In this document: in pieces, positions 1 to 9,989 of the stretch
Layout: every line of letters starts with the position of its first letter
How positions within the stretch are numbered: position 1 is the stretch's first letter
NCBI GenBank assembly: GCA_963662175.1
Contig: OY759215.1
Span: 10,901,079 to 10,965,078 of the forward strand
Direction: 5' to 3'
DNA: 64,000 bases
From: Aradus depressus
Taxonomy: Eukaryota; Arthropoda; Insecta; Hemiptera; Aradidae
Program-made: the position numbers and the translations under genes
The notes under the pieces: model-generated
Told to the model about the DNA's origin: nothing
Databases searched by the model: none
Seen by the model: the letters and a program-made list of their open reading frames with translations, nothing else

Positions 1-95
1 CTAAGGCAGGAGTCTTTAACGGGTAGGCCTGACATCGTACAGGATCGGGGCCATCGCTTAACATCCCATCCGAAGAACGACGTGCTTAAAACTTA
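1..95 (-). repeat. SINE-A fragment (central domain)
   Basis: Reverse-strand piece of the main SINE family (SINE-A, described at 41565). It holds the central block with the complement of CCTTCGGATGGGACGTTAAG and of GATGTCAGG. The tRNA head and tail are absent because the window starts inside the copy on one side and homology fades after about base 95 on the other. Confidence 0.75.
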
Positions 96-996
96 TATCA
101 AAATAAACAAAATAAATGAATTATCACATTCTCTATAGAAATTGTTTGCTGGTCTTCTACTAAATTTTGCTTTCTACAGTAGTTTCCGAAAAGGGCCCTA
201 ATCAAAAATAAATTATTATGTTATAATGTTATACAGACTTTCGCTGTTATTTTCAGACTTTGGATAACATGGCTACAAACTCCACCCCTTCAATCAATCA
301 ATTCCTTCGGATATGCGAGAAAGAAAAATAGCGTATGATTACATAAAATAGAGTTGGCTATTATATCATTAAATAGAAGAGCTAATTAATTAATAATTAT
401 TGGGCGGAGCCTCAAGTGGTGTGGGGGCTCAACTTCTTGATAACTCGTGTTTGTGTTGTCCATTAAGAAGTTAACACAGCTAGCTTCTAGGATTGTTGAA
501 AAATAGTCTAAATAATTAACGTTCAATTGTATTGTTATTGTCCACTCTTCTGTGTGTCAATTCACAGAATTTTGAAATCAAATACCTACACATGATACAA
601 CGTTGAATGGATGTGGGGGAGAGGCTGGCTGAAAACGGGCTTATCGACTTCCGGGATCTGGACAGGGGACCATTGGAATACTTTGGTGGAGGAAATTTGA
701 ACTGTACTTCAGGAAACAAATGTTTGGAATTCCCTCTCACTTCTATAGAATGTACTTTGTAGTATTTGTACCTTGTAAACAAGTGGGCTGTGGCTATAGA
801 GCCCTTGAATGCTCTGAAGGGCGGACATTGAGTCACTGCATGTTGTGTATCTCGCAAGTGACAATGTCCAATGGTTGGGGAACGGCGCTCAACTCTGCGG
901 TGAAACTGCTGCAGTAAGTTGGCAGGTTGCATTTATATATTGAAGTCTGCGTTACCTCTGCATAGTCTATCTGTTCATTGCACTTTCACAAGTGCT
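96..996. other. No supported gene
   Basis: AT-rich sequence. A 138-codon reverse frame (516-932) and an overlapping 65-codon forward frame (720-917) are present. Neither shows a recognisable domain, and I do not support them as genes. Confidence 0.5.
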
Positions 997-1576
997 TATA
1001 TATGTTACAGTCAAATTATGAATTCAGTCAATGTATACACAAACTAGTCAATGTATACATTTGCTGAATTCTCTAGTCGAAGTGTACATAAACTAAAATA
1101 CGCATACTTTCACTAGTGGATGTATACACTTACGTCTATGCCTTAGTGAAAGTATAAATAGCTAGCATTAATAATGTACACTTTTATAGGTATATTTATT
1201 TAATATAGTATATTTATTAATAAATAGGTATATTTATTTTTTCATTCATATTCAAAATATCCATTTTAATATTGTTTACAAATGTTATATTTTATGTTAT
1301 TGTTGCATCTTTCCTAGATATTTATATTGTAAAATAAATTTTGAAGTTTAGTTTTAGTTTTTTTTTTTTACATAACCTTTTTTTCTCATTTATTTATACT
1401 TTCACTAAGGAACACTAGAAAATGTATACATTGTCTAGTAAATGTATACATTCTCTAGCAATAGTGCTCATTTTTATAATCAATTGATACTTCCACTAAA
1501 AAGGCTAGTTAATGTATACATTGACTAGTTTGTGTATACATTCACTGGAATTCACACTTTGACTGCAACATATATA
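997..1576. mobile_element. Foldback element rich in GTATAC palindromes
   Basis: Long imperfect inverted repeat. The left arm (997-1158) runs from TATATATGTTACAGTCAAA to TTAGTGAAAGTATAAAT. The right arm (1392-1576) carries the reverse complement and ends TTTGACTGCAACATATATA. The loop of about 230 bp is AT-rich. Both arms hold the short motif ACTAGTnAATGTATACATT several times in both orientations, giving seven GTATAC palindromes. No transposase is encoded, so this is probably a non-autonomous foldback DNA element. No clear target duplication was found. Confidence 0.6.
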
Positions 1577-2018
1577 CTCTGGAACTCGTGGAATGTTCGG
1601 CGTATTTCGGAGAACATGCTTTTGTAAAGAATTGTTGGAGTTTCCGCTTTTTTCAGCCTAAGCGAAAGATGCCTTGGGTAGTATGCATGGAGGTTCTTGA
1701 GCCTTTTTCGTTGTTTTATCTAGGTGGTCCTAGAAGCTGAAGGAACTTAATCAAACCAACTTTAAATTATAATAAATATTTTTTATAATTCTCCCTGTAA
1801 GTGTCTCTTTCACGTCGATATTTCTGGATTTTCTTATGCCCCTTACTCAGGTCACAATGTGAAAATTACAAAAAAATAAATAAATAATAATATTGATAAA
1901 AAAAGATATATTAAAAATAATAATATAACATAAATATAAACCAAGAGAAATAAAACAAATTAGTTAGTATATAGATAATAAAAAATAATTATATTATTAA
2001 TGAAAAAATTAAACAAAA

Positions 2019-2110
2019 AAGTCGTCGGTGAATCACCGGAAATGTACTTTCCCAACACAAATTAATCAATTACGTTTTTCTTTTTCCTGCAAAACCAACG
2101 TTTTTTGGTC
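2019..2110 (+). repeat. R1 family fragment (hairpin end)
   Basis: Starts with the hairpin GTCGGTGAATCACCGG followed by TGTACTTTCCCAACAC and AATCAATTACG. This is the left end of dispersed family R1 (described at 31580). The interior is lost. Confidence 0.6.
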
Positions 2111-2162
2111 ATTGTCTAATGTAGTGTTTTCTTTTTCTGTACATTATATATTTATTTAAATA

Positions 2163-2642
2163 CCGTAACTAGGGGTTACTTTACACCACTGCAAAAAAAA
2201 AGTTTTGATTGATCAAACCTCTTACCTTTCCAAAAAAAATATGACTTGAAAGAATATTTGATTATTTTTTTTTTTAATGGAGAAAAATATAACTTTTTTC
2301 ACAGGGAAAAAATAGAAAAAAATATGGTAGTTATTGTCGATGGTGTAAAATTCGAATATGAGATTTCCTACTTTACTCCAGGCTTTTTTCCTGTGAGAAA
2401 TTAATGATATTCACAAGTGGGGTAAAGTATCCCACCCCCGAAGTTAACATTACGCCACTTACAAAAAAAATACAAAAACATATTCTGTCAGAATTCAAAA
2501 ACTAAAATAATATTCTTAAACTACAGATCTAGGAGAATCTTTAATAACAAAAACATTAATTTATGAAGACTGGATGGTACTTAAAATCTTGATGTAAAGT
2601 GAAATTTATGAAAAAGCTGAGTAAAGTAACCCCTAGTTACGG
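2163..2642. mobile_element. Mariner-type MITE with TA target duplication
   Basis: Perfect 22-bp terminal inverted repeats, CCGTAACTAGGGGTTACTTT then AC on the left, with the exact reverse complement ending at 2642. Each side is flanked by TA (2161-2162 and 2643-2644), as expected for Tc1/mariner insertion. The 480-bp interior is AT-rich and encodes nothing, so the element depends on a transposase elsewhere. Perfect TIRs suggest modest age. Confidence 0.8.
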
Positions 2643-2644
2643 TA

Positions 2645-3415
2645 TACATTTTTAGTAGGTATATAGTATTGAACAAGGCTAATACCTTTTTATTTATTTT
2701 ATTTTTATCATTTTTTCTATTTTTGTGAATATTTATTTTTCCTTATTTTCTTTATTTAGGTAATAATCTTTTAATTGGAGTAGCCTGTTAGTGGGAAAGT
2801 TTGTAATAAATAAAATTGAAATAAAATTCATGATCATGAATTCTGTAGTGTAAATGCAGGGACCTTTTAGAAGAAGAAAGTAACTGTAATTATTGGTGAT
2901 ATCTAATTGAAAAAGAAGGTGATTAAAAGATTTAGAGGAGAGGACGGGGTGGGGTGCGCGAGAAGAGAGGAGAGATGCCCAAATCCCTAATAATCTAAAG
3001 TTTAGCCGAAAAGGATTTACATGGAGGTCAAGAGGAGCCTATTAGGGCAGACGAAGAGAGTCCCAAGTGGCGTCGATATCCTGGTAACAAGTGAGATGTT
3101 TTATTCATTCAGTTGCTGTTATCTCGAGGGACAGTTGAAGCTAGTGAGACTGAATGACTTCAGACCTCTGTCCCTTATACTCTCTGTCACTCACTAGTTT
3201 GGCTCTACACAAGATATAATGATCCTTTTTTTTTGTTATTTTCTTCTTTCATTTTGTGTAGCAATAAGGTCCTCAGGGACTCAACATTTTCATCCTGACT
3301 TTCAATGCACCTCTCAATGTTCATCTAAAGAGCTCAGTAGACATTTAAGAGGTTTATTTTAGTACTCTATAGAAAATTTTTTTTTATACCTCTAATTAAA
3401 ATGTAAAAATTATAT
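2645..3415. other. No gene seen
   Basis: AT-rich DNA with a purine-rich patch near 2930-3060. I see no coding or repeat homology to other parts of the window. Confidence 0.4.
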
Positions 3416-3622
3416 TTAAGACTTTGCTAAACCAACCACTCTTACTGATCACCCCCTCTCCCTTCATCTTCTCAAACTTACTTCACACTGGCATTACTGG
3501 TATAAGAATGCTGAGGATAACTCTGTGCAAAAAGACAAAATGATTTTGACAAGGGGAGGAGGGAATAGAGGGAGTGTAAGCGTTGTTAGTATCAGAAAGT
3601 CCTGTAATGGCCACATCACATA
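3416..3622. mobile_element. Hairpin MITE (CCATAACAGG family), diverged copy
   Basis: Family signature: TIRs containing GTGGCCATAACAGGACTTT and TATACCAACCAC, then GATCACT, a C/T-rich block, TTCATACTGGCATTACTGG, and the same in reverse. The right end here reads AGAAAGTCCTGTAATGGCCAC. The left end is degraded. Other copies start at 9742, 29036, 34884, 48438 and 62584. There is no coding capacity. Confidence 0.65.
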
Positions 3623-3667
3623 TATTTTTCTTCATTTTTATATTTTACATACAATTTAACAATAAGC

Positions 3668-3822
3668 AGCTTTGGGGGGCTTTGGTTGCATGGTCTCACC
3701 ATGGTTTGCGGGTTCGAATCCCGTCGGGGAGTGAGTTTTATTTCGTAAATAGAACTCTCTCCTGGGGCCACGGATGTCGTGAATATAACATTGACATGGC
3801 TAATATGCATCGTATATAAGGT
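3668..3822 (+). repeat. SINE-B (second tRNA-headed SINE family)
   Basis: tRNA-like head with B box GGGTTCGAATCCC (about 3711-3723), followed by a conserved non-tRNA body: GAGTTTTATTTCGTAAATAG, AACTCTCTCCTGGGGCC and GGATGTCGTG. The same body recurs at 55946 (+) and, in reverse, at 53895. Recurrence of the same tRNA head plus body at three unrelated sites supports a SINE rather than a tRNA gene. Confidence 0.65.
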
Positions 3823-3840
3823 CAAAAATAAAAAATAATA

Positions 3841-3904
3841 AAAATAGAAATAAAACCATGTTTTAAAGTCCGTTGCTATGAGTTACAATTTAAAAATTAG
3901 ATAA
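3841..3904 (+). repeat. Left copy of ~65-bp target duplication
   Basis: Near-identical to 4216-4281, with one small change (TTTTAAAG versus TTTAAAAG). The two copies directly flank the SINE-A insertion at 3905-4215. Such a long duplication is unusual for a SINE; 8-20 bp is typical. Confidence 0.75.
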
Positions 3905-4215
3905 GGTTAGGTTAGGTTTTATGACTCATGCCCGGGCTTTAACTACGAGGTCATATCGCCTACTACCAGAGAGCTCTTACGTCACTCTGGTGGACATGAG
4001 CCCGACTCTACTGTGGGAGTCCTAAATTTTGCCTACCCTAAATTTTTATTCATCTAGGGTAGGGATCTTTAACGAGTACCTGACATCGTACAGGCTCGGG
4101 ACCATCGCTTAACGTCCCATCCGAAGGACGGCGTGCTCAAGTTTATTTTACCTCCCAGATGAAATAAACTAAGGGCCTCGGTCGGGTTTCGAACCCACGA
4201 CCTTGAGCTCAGAAG
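3905..4215 (-). repeat. SINE-A, 5'-truncated, with GGTTAGGTTAGG tail
   Basis: Reverse-strand copy. Its 3' tail (left side on +) is GGTTAGGTTAGG, the complement of (CCTAA)n. The body is well preserved. On its 5' side the copy stops inside the tRNA head at CTCAGAAG, so the A box is missing while the B-box complement GGTTTCGAACCC remains. Confidence 0.85.
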
Positions 4216-4280
4216 AATAAATAGAAATAAAACCATGTTTAAAAGTCCGTTGCTATGAGTTACAATTTAAAAATTAGATA

Positions 4281-4470
4281 ATAGAATAGAATAGTTTTAT
4301 TTGTGGGCGTTCTTAGAATAATGTCCTAGATTTTTGACACCGTACAAGTGATTAGATTAATTCGATCAGGTGACTTGTCTTAATTGAGGATAGGACGGCT
4401 TCGATAGACAAGTTGTCGTCTCCGAGCATCTCATGTAGATTTCTTGTTCGTAAACCCATGACCTCTAGAA
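4281..4470 (-). repeat. R3 family: retroelement end with TTCTA-type tail
   Basis: Begins with AATAGAATAGAATAGTTTTA, the complement of a (TTCTA)n tail. The body includes TTTTGACACCGTACA and GGTGACTTGTCTT...GACGGCTTCGATAGA. A second copy lies at 40667-40790, and the tail motif recurs near 44757. This is probably the 3' end of a LINE or LINE-dependent element whose partner I cannot name. Confidence 0.5.
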
Positions 4471-4504
4471 ATTTATTGTTATTATTATTCTAGAAATTAA
4501 TTTA

Positions 4505-5095
4505 AAATTAGATATATTCTTTATATTTTACATTCTATAACTTTTGTCCTATTGATCCTATCTCAAATCTGCGGGCTTAGCAGCGATTGTAAATTTTATA
4601 AGGAACAATTTTATTATGAATACATTTTTCGATAGGATAAACCGTTTTCAGGTAAATCAAGGAAACTACATTTTAAAATGGTTTTCGGCATGAATTTCGA
4701 AAATCGGACAATCTGTGAAAAATCTTATTTCATAAAACTTTTTTCTACAATTATTACTCGAAAATAATTTTGATTAGGTCATAAACATAAGCGGTATCTT
4801 GTAGAATGTAGTTAGGACCCGGAGCAAAATGGCCTTAATTTTCTTCTGATTTCGGCCAAAATCTAGTCAGACCTAAGTAAGCAAAGGTGACACCGTCATT
4901 CCGAATTTTAAGTTCATACCTATTATGGTTTTTGTGGTACAGACATCATCTCGAAAATGGTCATAACGTTTTCAGGGGACCTTGAGACGTGAAAATCCGT
5001 TGAAACCTCGATCTTGGATTTTCGCACGATTACAAAACTTCGATGAATGAGGCCAATGAAACACTACTTAGCATAACTACGATTTTACTTCTCCA
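4505..5095 (-). repeat. R2 dispersed repeat, long copy
   Basis: R2 is a non-coding dispersed family. In forward orientation it contains GACCATTTTCGCGATGATG, GATTGAAAAGTTTTGAG, AACTTGAAATTTGGAATGA, GACCACTTTACTTC, and near its end GGTTAGTCCTATTGAAAA and AATTTCCAACCGC. Copies are at 4505 (-), 8690 (+), 19490 (+), 28762 (+, partial), 35900 (+), 43250 (-), 61840 (+) and 63205 (-). No protein is encoded and the class is unknown. Confidence 0.6.
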
Positions 5096-5099
5096 GCTT

Positions 5100-5412
5100 C
5101 TATGTATATAGGGGAAGGTATGTAATCTGTCAAAAATTCGAATTTTGTAGGAATTTTATTATTTCCGACCTCTAGATTCCAAAAATGAAAAAAAAAAAAG
5201 TCTGTCTGTGTTTGTGTGTGTCTGTGAGTACGATAACTCCTGATGGAAAGAATGTAACAAAATTGAATTTTATGTGTATTCAGAACCCTCTAAGGGCCAT
5301 CACCTATTGATTTTCAGCCAAATTGGCCAACAGGAAGGGGGATTAGGGGGGAGCTTAACACAAAATGATGATTAATTCGTTCTGGGGAAGTACATTGCCG
5401 GTGATTCACCGA
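5100..5412 (-). repeat. R1 family, short but near end-to-end copy
   Basis: Runs from GGGGAAGGTATGTAATCTGTC at the left to TTCTGGGGAAGTACATTGCC and the hairpin GGTGATTCACCGAC at the right. It contains only one internal module, so it shows the minimal structure of the family. Confidence 0.65.
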
Positions 5413-5982
5413 CAACTTTTATATTTTAAATCTTGGTTTAAAGGGTGGTACATAGAATGTGGAAGGTGGGATCCTTTCTGTGAAGGGAGCTGCGGGAGGT
5501 GGTCGTGAAGAGAGATGAGGGTGGTGAAGGGTCCTTCTGGGGGTGGTTCAAGCTAGGAGGCTCCCCTGTCTTTTGTCCAGTCCTCTCTGACAGTCTCCAA
5601 ACAAAACACTCGTCCAACAATACCTACCACTACATACGACAGGAGAGACGGGATCAACCACTGATCTCTAGTATACATTCGATTGTGGATAGAGTTGATC
5701 ATTACTTGAGGAATTGAACAGCGGCATTTATGAGGTTTTCGGGGACATCCAATATCCTATTGTATATACTCAGGATGACTACAATCCTGAGTAAATACAA
5801 TGAGTATATTATTTTTTATTTACTTATATATATATATTCGTATTTAGAACGACTTAACATTTGTCATTAGTAAATGTGATGAGCTGAGCAGTGTCAAGTC
5901 CGTGGTTGTACTGCTGAGGAAAGAGGAGTCCCAGACTAGTCCCTCAAGAAGGTCCCTCTGCCATGCCCGCTTAGGGCGTCGC

Positions 5983-6486
5983 ACAGTGTGAAATTTATGA
6001 GTTTTGATTTTCAAAATTCGAGCCCCCGCTCAATTTTTGGTCAATTTGGATGAAACTAGGTGCAAAATATTTGTGAAAGTTGGCTTTTTATTAGATAACT
6101 GCAGGTTTCACAATCAAGAATTTTAATTCAAATTTTAATTTTAATTTATTTTTAATTTGGACCACTTTAGGCCAAAATGACAACATTAGGACCACTTTTG
6201 GCTAAAATAAATATTGGATTCGTAATCAACGATCCAAAAAACATTCATTTAAGTTGTAAAAATCCGTTAACAAAAAAACGTAGACAAAAAAAATTAAAGA
6301 TTTAAAAAATTTTCGCGGGGTTTTGGCTGCTGTCAATTGGCATATAATACCTTGATTGTGAAACTCGCAGTTACTTGATAAAAAGCCAACTTTCACAAAT
6401 ATTTTGCACCTAGTTTCATCCAAATTGATCAAAAATTGAGCTGGGGCTCGAATTTTGAAAATCAAAACTCATAAATTTCACACTTT
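5983..6486. mobile_element. MITE with ~135-bp terminal inverted repeats
   Basis: The left arm starts CACAGTGTGAAATTTATGAG and the right arm ends CTCATAAATTTCACACTTTG. Each arm extends about 135 bp, to CACAATCAAG on the left and CTTGATTGTG on the right. The middle holds an imperfect repeat of GGACCACTTT...CCAAAATGAC. A second copy lies at 33684-34190. The terminal CAGTGTGAAAT is loosely hAT-like, but I could not find an 8-bp duplication. The 79-codon reverse frame within it is not a gene. Confidence 0.7.
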
Positions 6487-6721
6487 GCATCGGGTTAGAT
6501 TTGTGGGGCGATTGTGGTCATTATGCAATGTGAGATTGGAAACGTAAAATGGCACATTGGGAATGTGGCGATGTGTAATGTATTGTAGTGAATGGAGGTA
6601 TTATGTATGATTTTTTGGCTGATGCCCTCTCCATTTGTTCTCAAGAGTTAACGTCGATCGTCGTCTGATGATTGATTTCAGTCGTTCAAATAGTCTTTTG
6701 AGGTCTTTGCGTGTAGTCATC

Positions 6722-6780
6722 TGGGAGTAGGCAATATGACTTCGTAGTTAAAGCCCTGGCAGATGTCACTATAACTAACT
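6722..6780 (+). repeat. SINE-A 3' fragment
   Basis: Only the last ~60 bp remain: GTAGGCAATATGACTTCGTAG, TTAAAGCCCTGGC, and an ACTATAACTAACT tail of the older (ACTA)n type. Confidence 0.6.
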
Positions 6781-6939
6781 GAGATCTCTTTCATAATGTG
6801 TCCATGATCTAGTTTTGATGATTCTGATGATATTTTGTTAATTTCAAAATTTAACTTTTAACTGTTGTGTCACTCACTTAGCCCCTCACAACTTTTTTTA
6901 ATCGTCATTTTAGAAAGATAAAAAAAGTTTTACCAGCGC

Positions 6940-7450
6940 GAATTAATAAACTAAATTTTAGCCTCTCTGAAACCAATCTATCGATTTGGTATAAAATTCC
7001 ATCGATTTGGGACTTCTGAATCCTCATATGCAATTTCGATACATTCCTTGTCGTCTGTTATTGGAGTTTTTAAGTTTAACCCCACTCCGCAAATTCCCCT
7101 TTTCACCTTAAACCTGATTTGGTTGGAAATCGATAGGTATTTTCCTTATGAAGTTTTAGATACAAAAACTGAACGTTACATGGACAATTATTAGAATTTT
7201 TGGATTAAGTCCCCGTCTCACCCTAATCCTTTTCTTACCTTTGCCCGAATTGGCTGATAATCGCTAGATGTCCGTATGGGATTCTGGATACACATACAAA
7301 ATTTAGTGTCGATACATTCATTATATCGGGAGTTATCGTGTTCACAAGCAGATAGGATTTTTTTTTTCATGAAAATACCGTGAAAACGACATCGAATTTC
7401 CCATCGATTATTTAACTTCCCTTATAATTTTTATTGCTGGGGAAGTAAAA
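6940..7450 (+). repeat. R1 family, multi-module copy
   Basis: Contains successive R1 modules, each with a pyrimidine-rich CCCCACTCC/CCCTAATCC block, a GATTTGGTTGG-like block, and TGTCGATACATTCATTATATC. It ends with TAACTTCCC and GCTGGGGAAGTAAAA. Confidence 0.6.
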
Positions 7451-7794
7451 AGCGAGACTGGTGAGTAATGGAGAGGAAAGCAATGGTAACCTGGGAAAAT
7501 AGGATTGGTTTTCCTGTGAGTCCTGTTCGATCGACTTTAGCACCCTAAATGGGGTTCCAGAGTAGCCATCGTAATTCTACATTTAGAACCCTACAATGGG
7601 CTTAGTAGTCATTGATGTAATGTGAATTTCCTTTTAACGGCGTTGAATTCTACTCAGATGTTAAAAACATTAGATACAAGAAAAACTGTATGCAGCTCAA
7701 CTCTTAAGAAATGTTTTCTGTCAAAACCAGTGACCAACTGATTGCAGTCGGCAGTTTGTGATGCAGTAAACTTTTCTTACTTTCATTTTTACTT

Positions 7795-8121
7795 CCCGAG
7801 CAATAAGAAGTAAAGGGAAATTTTTGTTATCAGTCAGAAATTCGATTTTCAACACGAAAACCCCTATAACTACTGATGTAATGAATGTATCGACATAAAA
7901 ATTTTATATGTATCGTTCAAAGCCCTATAAAGACGACATTCCTTTTCAGCGAATTCAGGTCGTAATAAATACAGAAGAAATTAATGTATCAACACATAAT
8001 TTAATATGAGGATTAACAAGCTCATATGTAAATCAAATATTGATTTTTCGTCCAGACGGTCGATTGGTTTTGGAGCGAGAGTGAAAACTTAATTGATCAA
8101 TTCGTTCTAGGCAATTACACT
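7795..8121 (-). repeat. R1 family, part 1 (interrupted by SINE-A)
   Basis: Reverse-oriented R1. It continues after the SINE insertion at about 8463-8500 with TTGCTGGTAATTCACCGAC. The join AATTACA / CATTGCTGG reconstitutes the standard R1 end, proving that the SINE inserted later. Confidence 0.65.
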
Positions 8122-8457
8122 GAGGGCGCCGGTAGCTCAGTGGTATGAGTGCATTCTGAGCTCAAGATCATGGGTTCGAAACCCGGTCGAGACCCTTAGT
8201 TTATTTTATGGGAGGTAAAATAAACTTAAGCACGTCGTCCTTCGGATGGGCCGTTAAGCGATGGTCCCGAACCTGCACGATGTCAGGTACTCGATAAAGA
8301 CCACTGCCCTAGGTGAATAAAAATTTAGGGTAGGCAAAATTTAGGACTTCCACAGTAGAGTCAGGCTCATGTCCACCAGAGTGACGAATGAGCGCTCTGG
8401 TAGTAGGCGATATGACCTCGTAGTTAAAGCCCGGGCATGAGTCATAACTAACTAACT
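8122..8457 (+). repeat. SINE-A, full length, inserted into R1
   Basis: Complete head (A box TAGCTCAGTGGTATG, B box GGGTTCGAAACCC), body and an ACTAACTAACTA tail. The flanks TACACTG and TACATTG form an imperfect 7-bp target duplication. This is an older subfamily than the CCTAA-tailed copies, judging by its divergence. Confidence 0.9.
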
Positions 8458-8462
8458 ACATT

Positions 8463-8500
8463 GCTGGTAATTCACCGACCACTTTTCTATTCGTGTATTT
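8463..8500 (-). repeat. R1 family, part 2
   Basis: Terminal hairpin end of the R1 copy split by the SINE at 8122-8457. Confidence 0.6.
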
Positions 8501-8689
8501 AATCAAATTTTTTCCCAGCACGTGCGACTCACATTAATCGAAATGAAGTAATCCGAGCTTTTGGTGTCTAAATAAATAAATTTCCTTACAGGAAAAGTAA
8601 AGAAAACGTCACGGCATTTTCTTTTTTTTTTCCTTTATTGAATTGAGGAATTTGTTATATATATTTTATTTAAGAACTACACTTTAATT

Positions 8690-9195
8690 AGATAGGTATA
8701 TGAAAATTTCTGAACTGTTAATATTTTTATTTTCTGATATTTTTGTATAATGAAGTATTGCAATAGTGCAAAAATTCGAGATATAGTTTTCAACGGACTT
8801 TCACGTTTCAAGGTCACCTGAATACGTTTTGACCATTTTTGCGATGATATCTGTGCGATTGAAAAGTTTTGAGTGGTCCACCTCAAAAATGATTCTAGCT
8901 TTGAACTTTAAATTTGGAATGAGAAAATCGGTAACTTAGATCAGATTAGATTTTTGCTGAAATCGGACAAAATTGACACCACTTTACTTCAGGGTGTAAG
9001 TACAGTTTAAATGATATCGCTTATACTTATGACCTTAAGATACATACTGAAAACCGTCCTAAATCTCTTTTCTTTTTTTTTTAGGTTTTAGTAATTTACG
9101 AGAAAAGGGTTAGTCCTATCGAAAAATTGATCTCCACCAAAAATGTTCCTTACAATATTTCCAATTGCTGAATGTCCTCAAATTTAAGATAGGAC
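8690..9195 (+). repeat. R2 dispersed repeat
   Basis: Forward copy with all R2 blocks, ending TTAAGATAGGACCAATA. It is followed directly by the LINE 3' end, which appears to have inserted at its right edge. Confidence 0.6.
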
Positions 9196-9705
9196 CAATA
9201 AAACCAAGGGTTTAGCGGCCTGCTCAAAAGACTTCTAGACAAGCGATCTCAACTTCGCCTCAACCAAAAACGTGGAGACTAATAGGCCATTATGAAACCT
9301 ATCTTGACGTATGGCGTTCAGCTAAGCCCTCACACACGAAAAGAATTCAAGCTAATCAAAATAAAATCCTCCGAACAATTACACAATGCCCATTCTACCT
9401 AACAAACTTAACGTTACATCATGACCTAAACATACTTAAGTAACACAACAGCTCTATACAAATCTGCTCAACAAGTTCAAACCACATCCGAACACACTAG
9501 TGGAAGCAATGTCGGTCCTGTCCTTGCCGGGGAACCCTCCTCGGCGACTAAATCGTCGTTGGCCGCGTGACCTCCTGCCTGAGGAGGACCCTTGAGGAGG
9601 CAGTGGTGTTGACGTTGTCTTCTGTTTTCTTTTTTTCTTTGCCCATATTTCCTAGTTGTGATGTATTTGGAAATTACATAATAAAGGTGAAAAAAAAAAA
9701 AAAAT
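9196..9705 (+). pseudogene. Jockey-like LINE 3' end (5'-truncated, decayed RT)
   Basis: Translations in shifting frames read MKPILTYGVQL, then QNKILRTITQCPFYLTN, then PHPNTLVEAMS and RRLNRRWPRDLLPEEDP before a TGA near 9594. This matches the usual C-terminal order of Jockey-clade reverse transcriptases (thumb KPI.TYG, then LRTI...P.Y, then HPN, then RRL). A 3' UTR with AATAAA (9680-9685) and a run of A (9690-9704) follows. Frameshifts and an internal stop show that it is dead. The truncation point is near 9196. Confidence 0.65.
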
Positions 9706-9741
9706 ATATATACATAAATAAAATATAATACATATTATGTA

Positions 9742-9985
9742 TTATGGTCATAACAGGACTTTTGTGTACCAAACACTCTTTTACAGATCACTCCCCCTTC
9801 TCAAAAGCATTTCATACTGGCGGTACTAGGTTTAAGAAAATCACTCTCAGAATGAAACCAAGAAAACCGCTGGCGCCAACTCATTACATTCATATACCCT
9901 GTTTTTGAGAAGGGGGGTGGAGGGAGGAATGGCGAAAGTGATTTGTATCAGAAAGTTCTGTTATGACCCCATCACATATTTTCTG
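9742..9985. mobile_element. Hairpin MITE (CCATAACAGG family)
   Basis: Left end ATGGTCATAACAGGACTTT, right end AGAAAGTTCTGTTATGACC. The C/T-rich arm (CACTCCCCCTTCTCAAAA) and its G/A-rich complement are visible. The A/T-rich flanks carry no clear duplication. Confidence 0.65.
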
Positions 9986-9989
9986 TCTG

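Noticed and set aside
516..932. 138-codon reverse open frame
   Set aside because: No recognisable domain, no homologous copy in the window, and a competing forward frame. Length is within chance for this composition.
6665..6695. CTGATGATTGATTTCAG as hammerhead core
   Set aside because: No stem II hairpin followed by GAA in the expected place.
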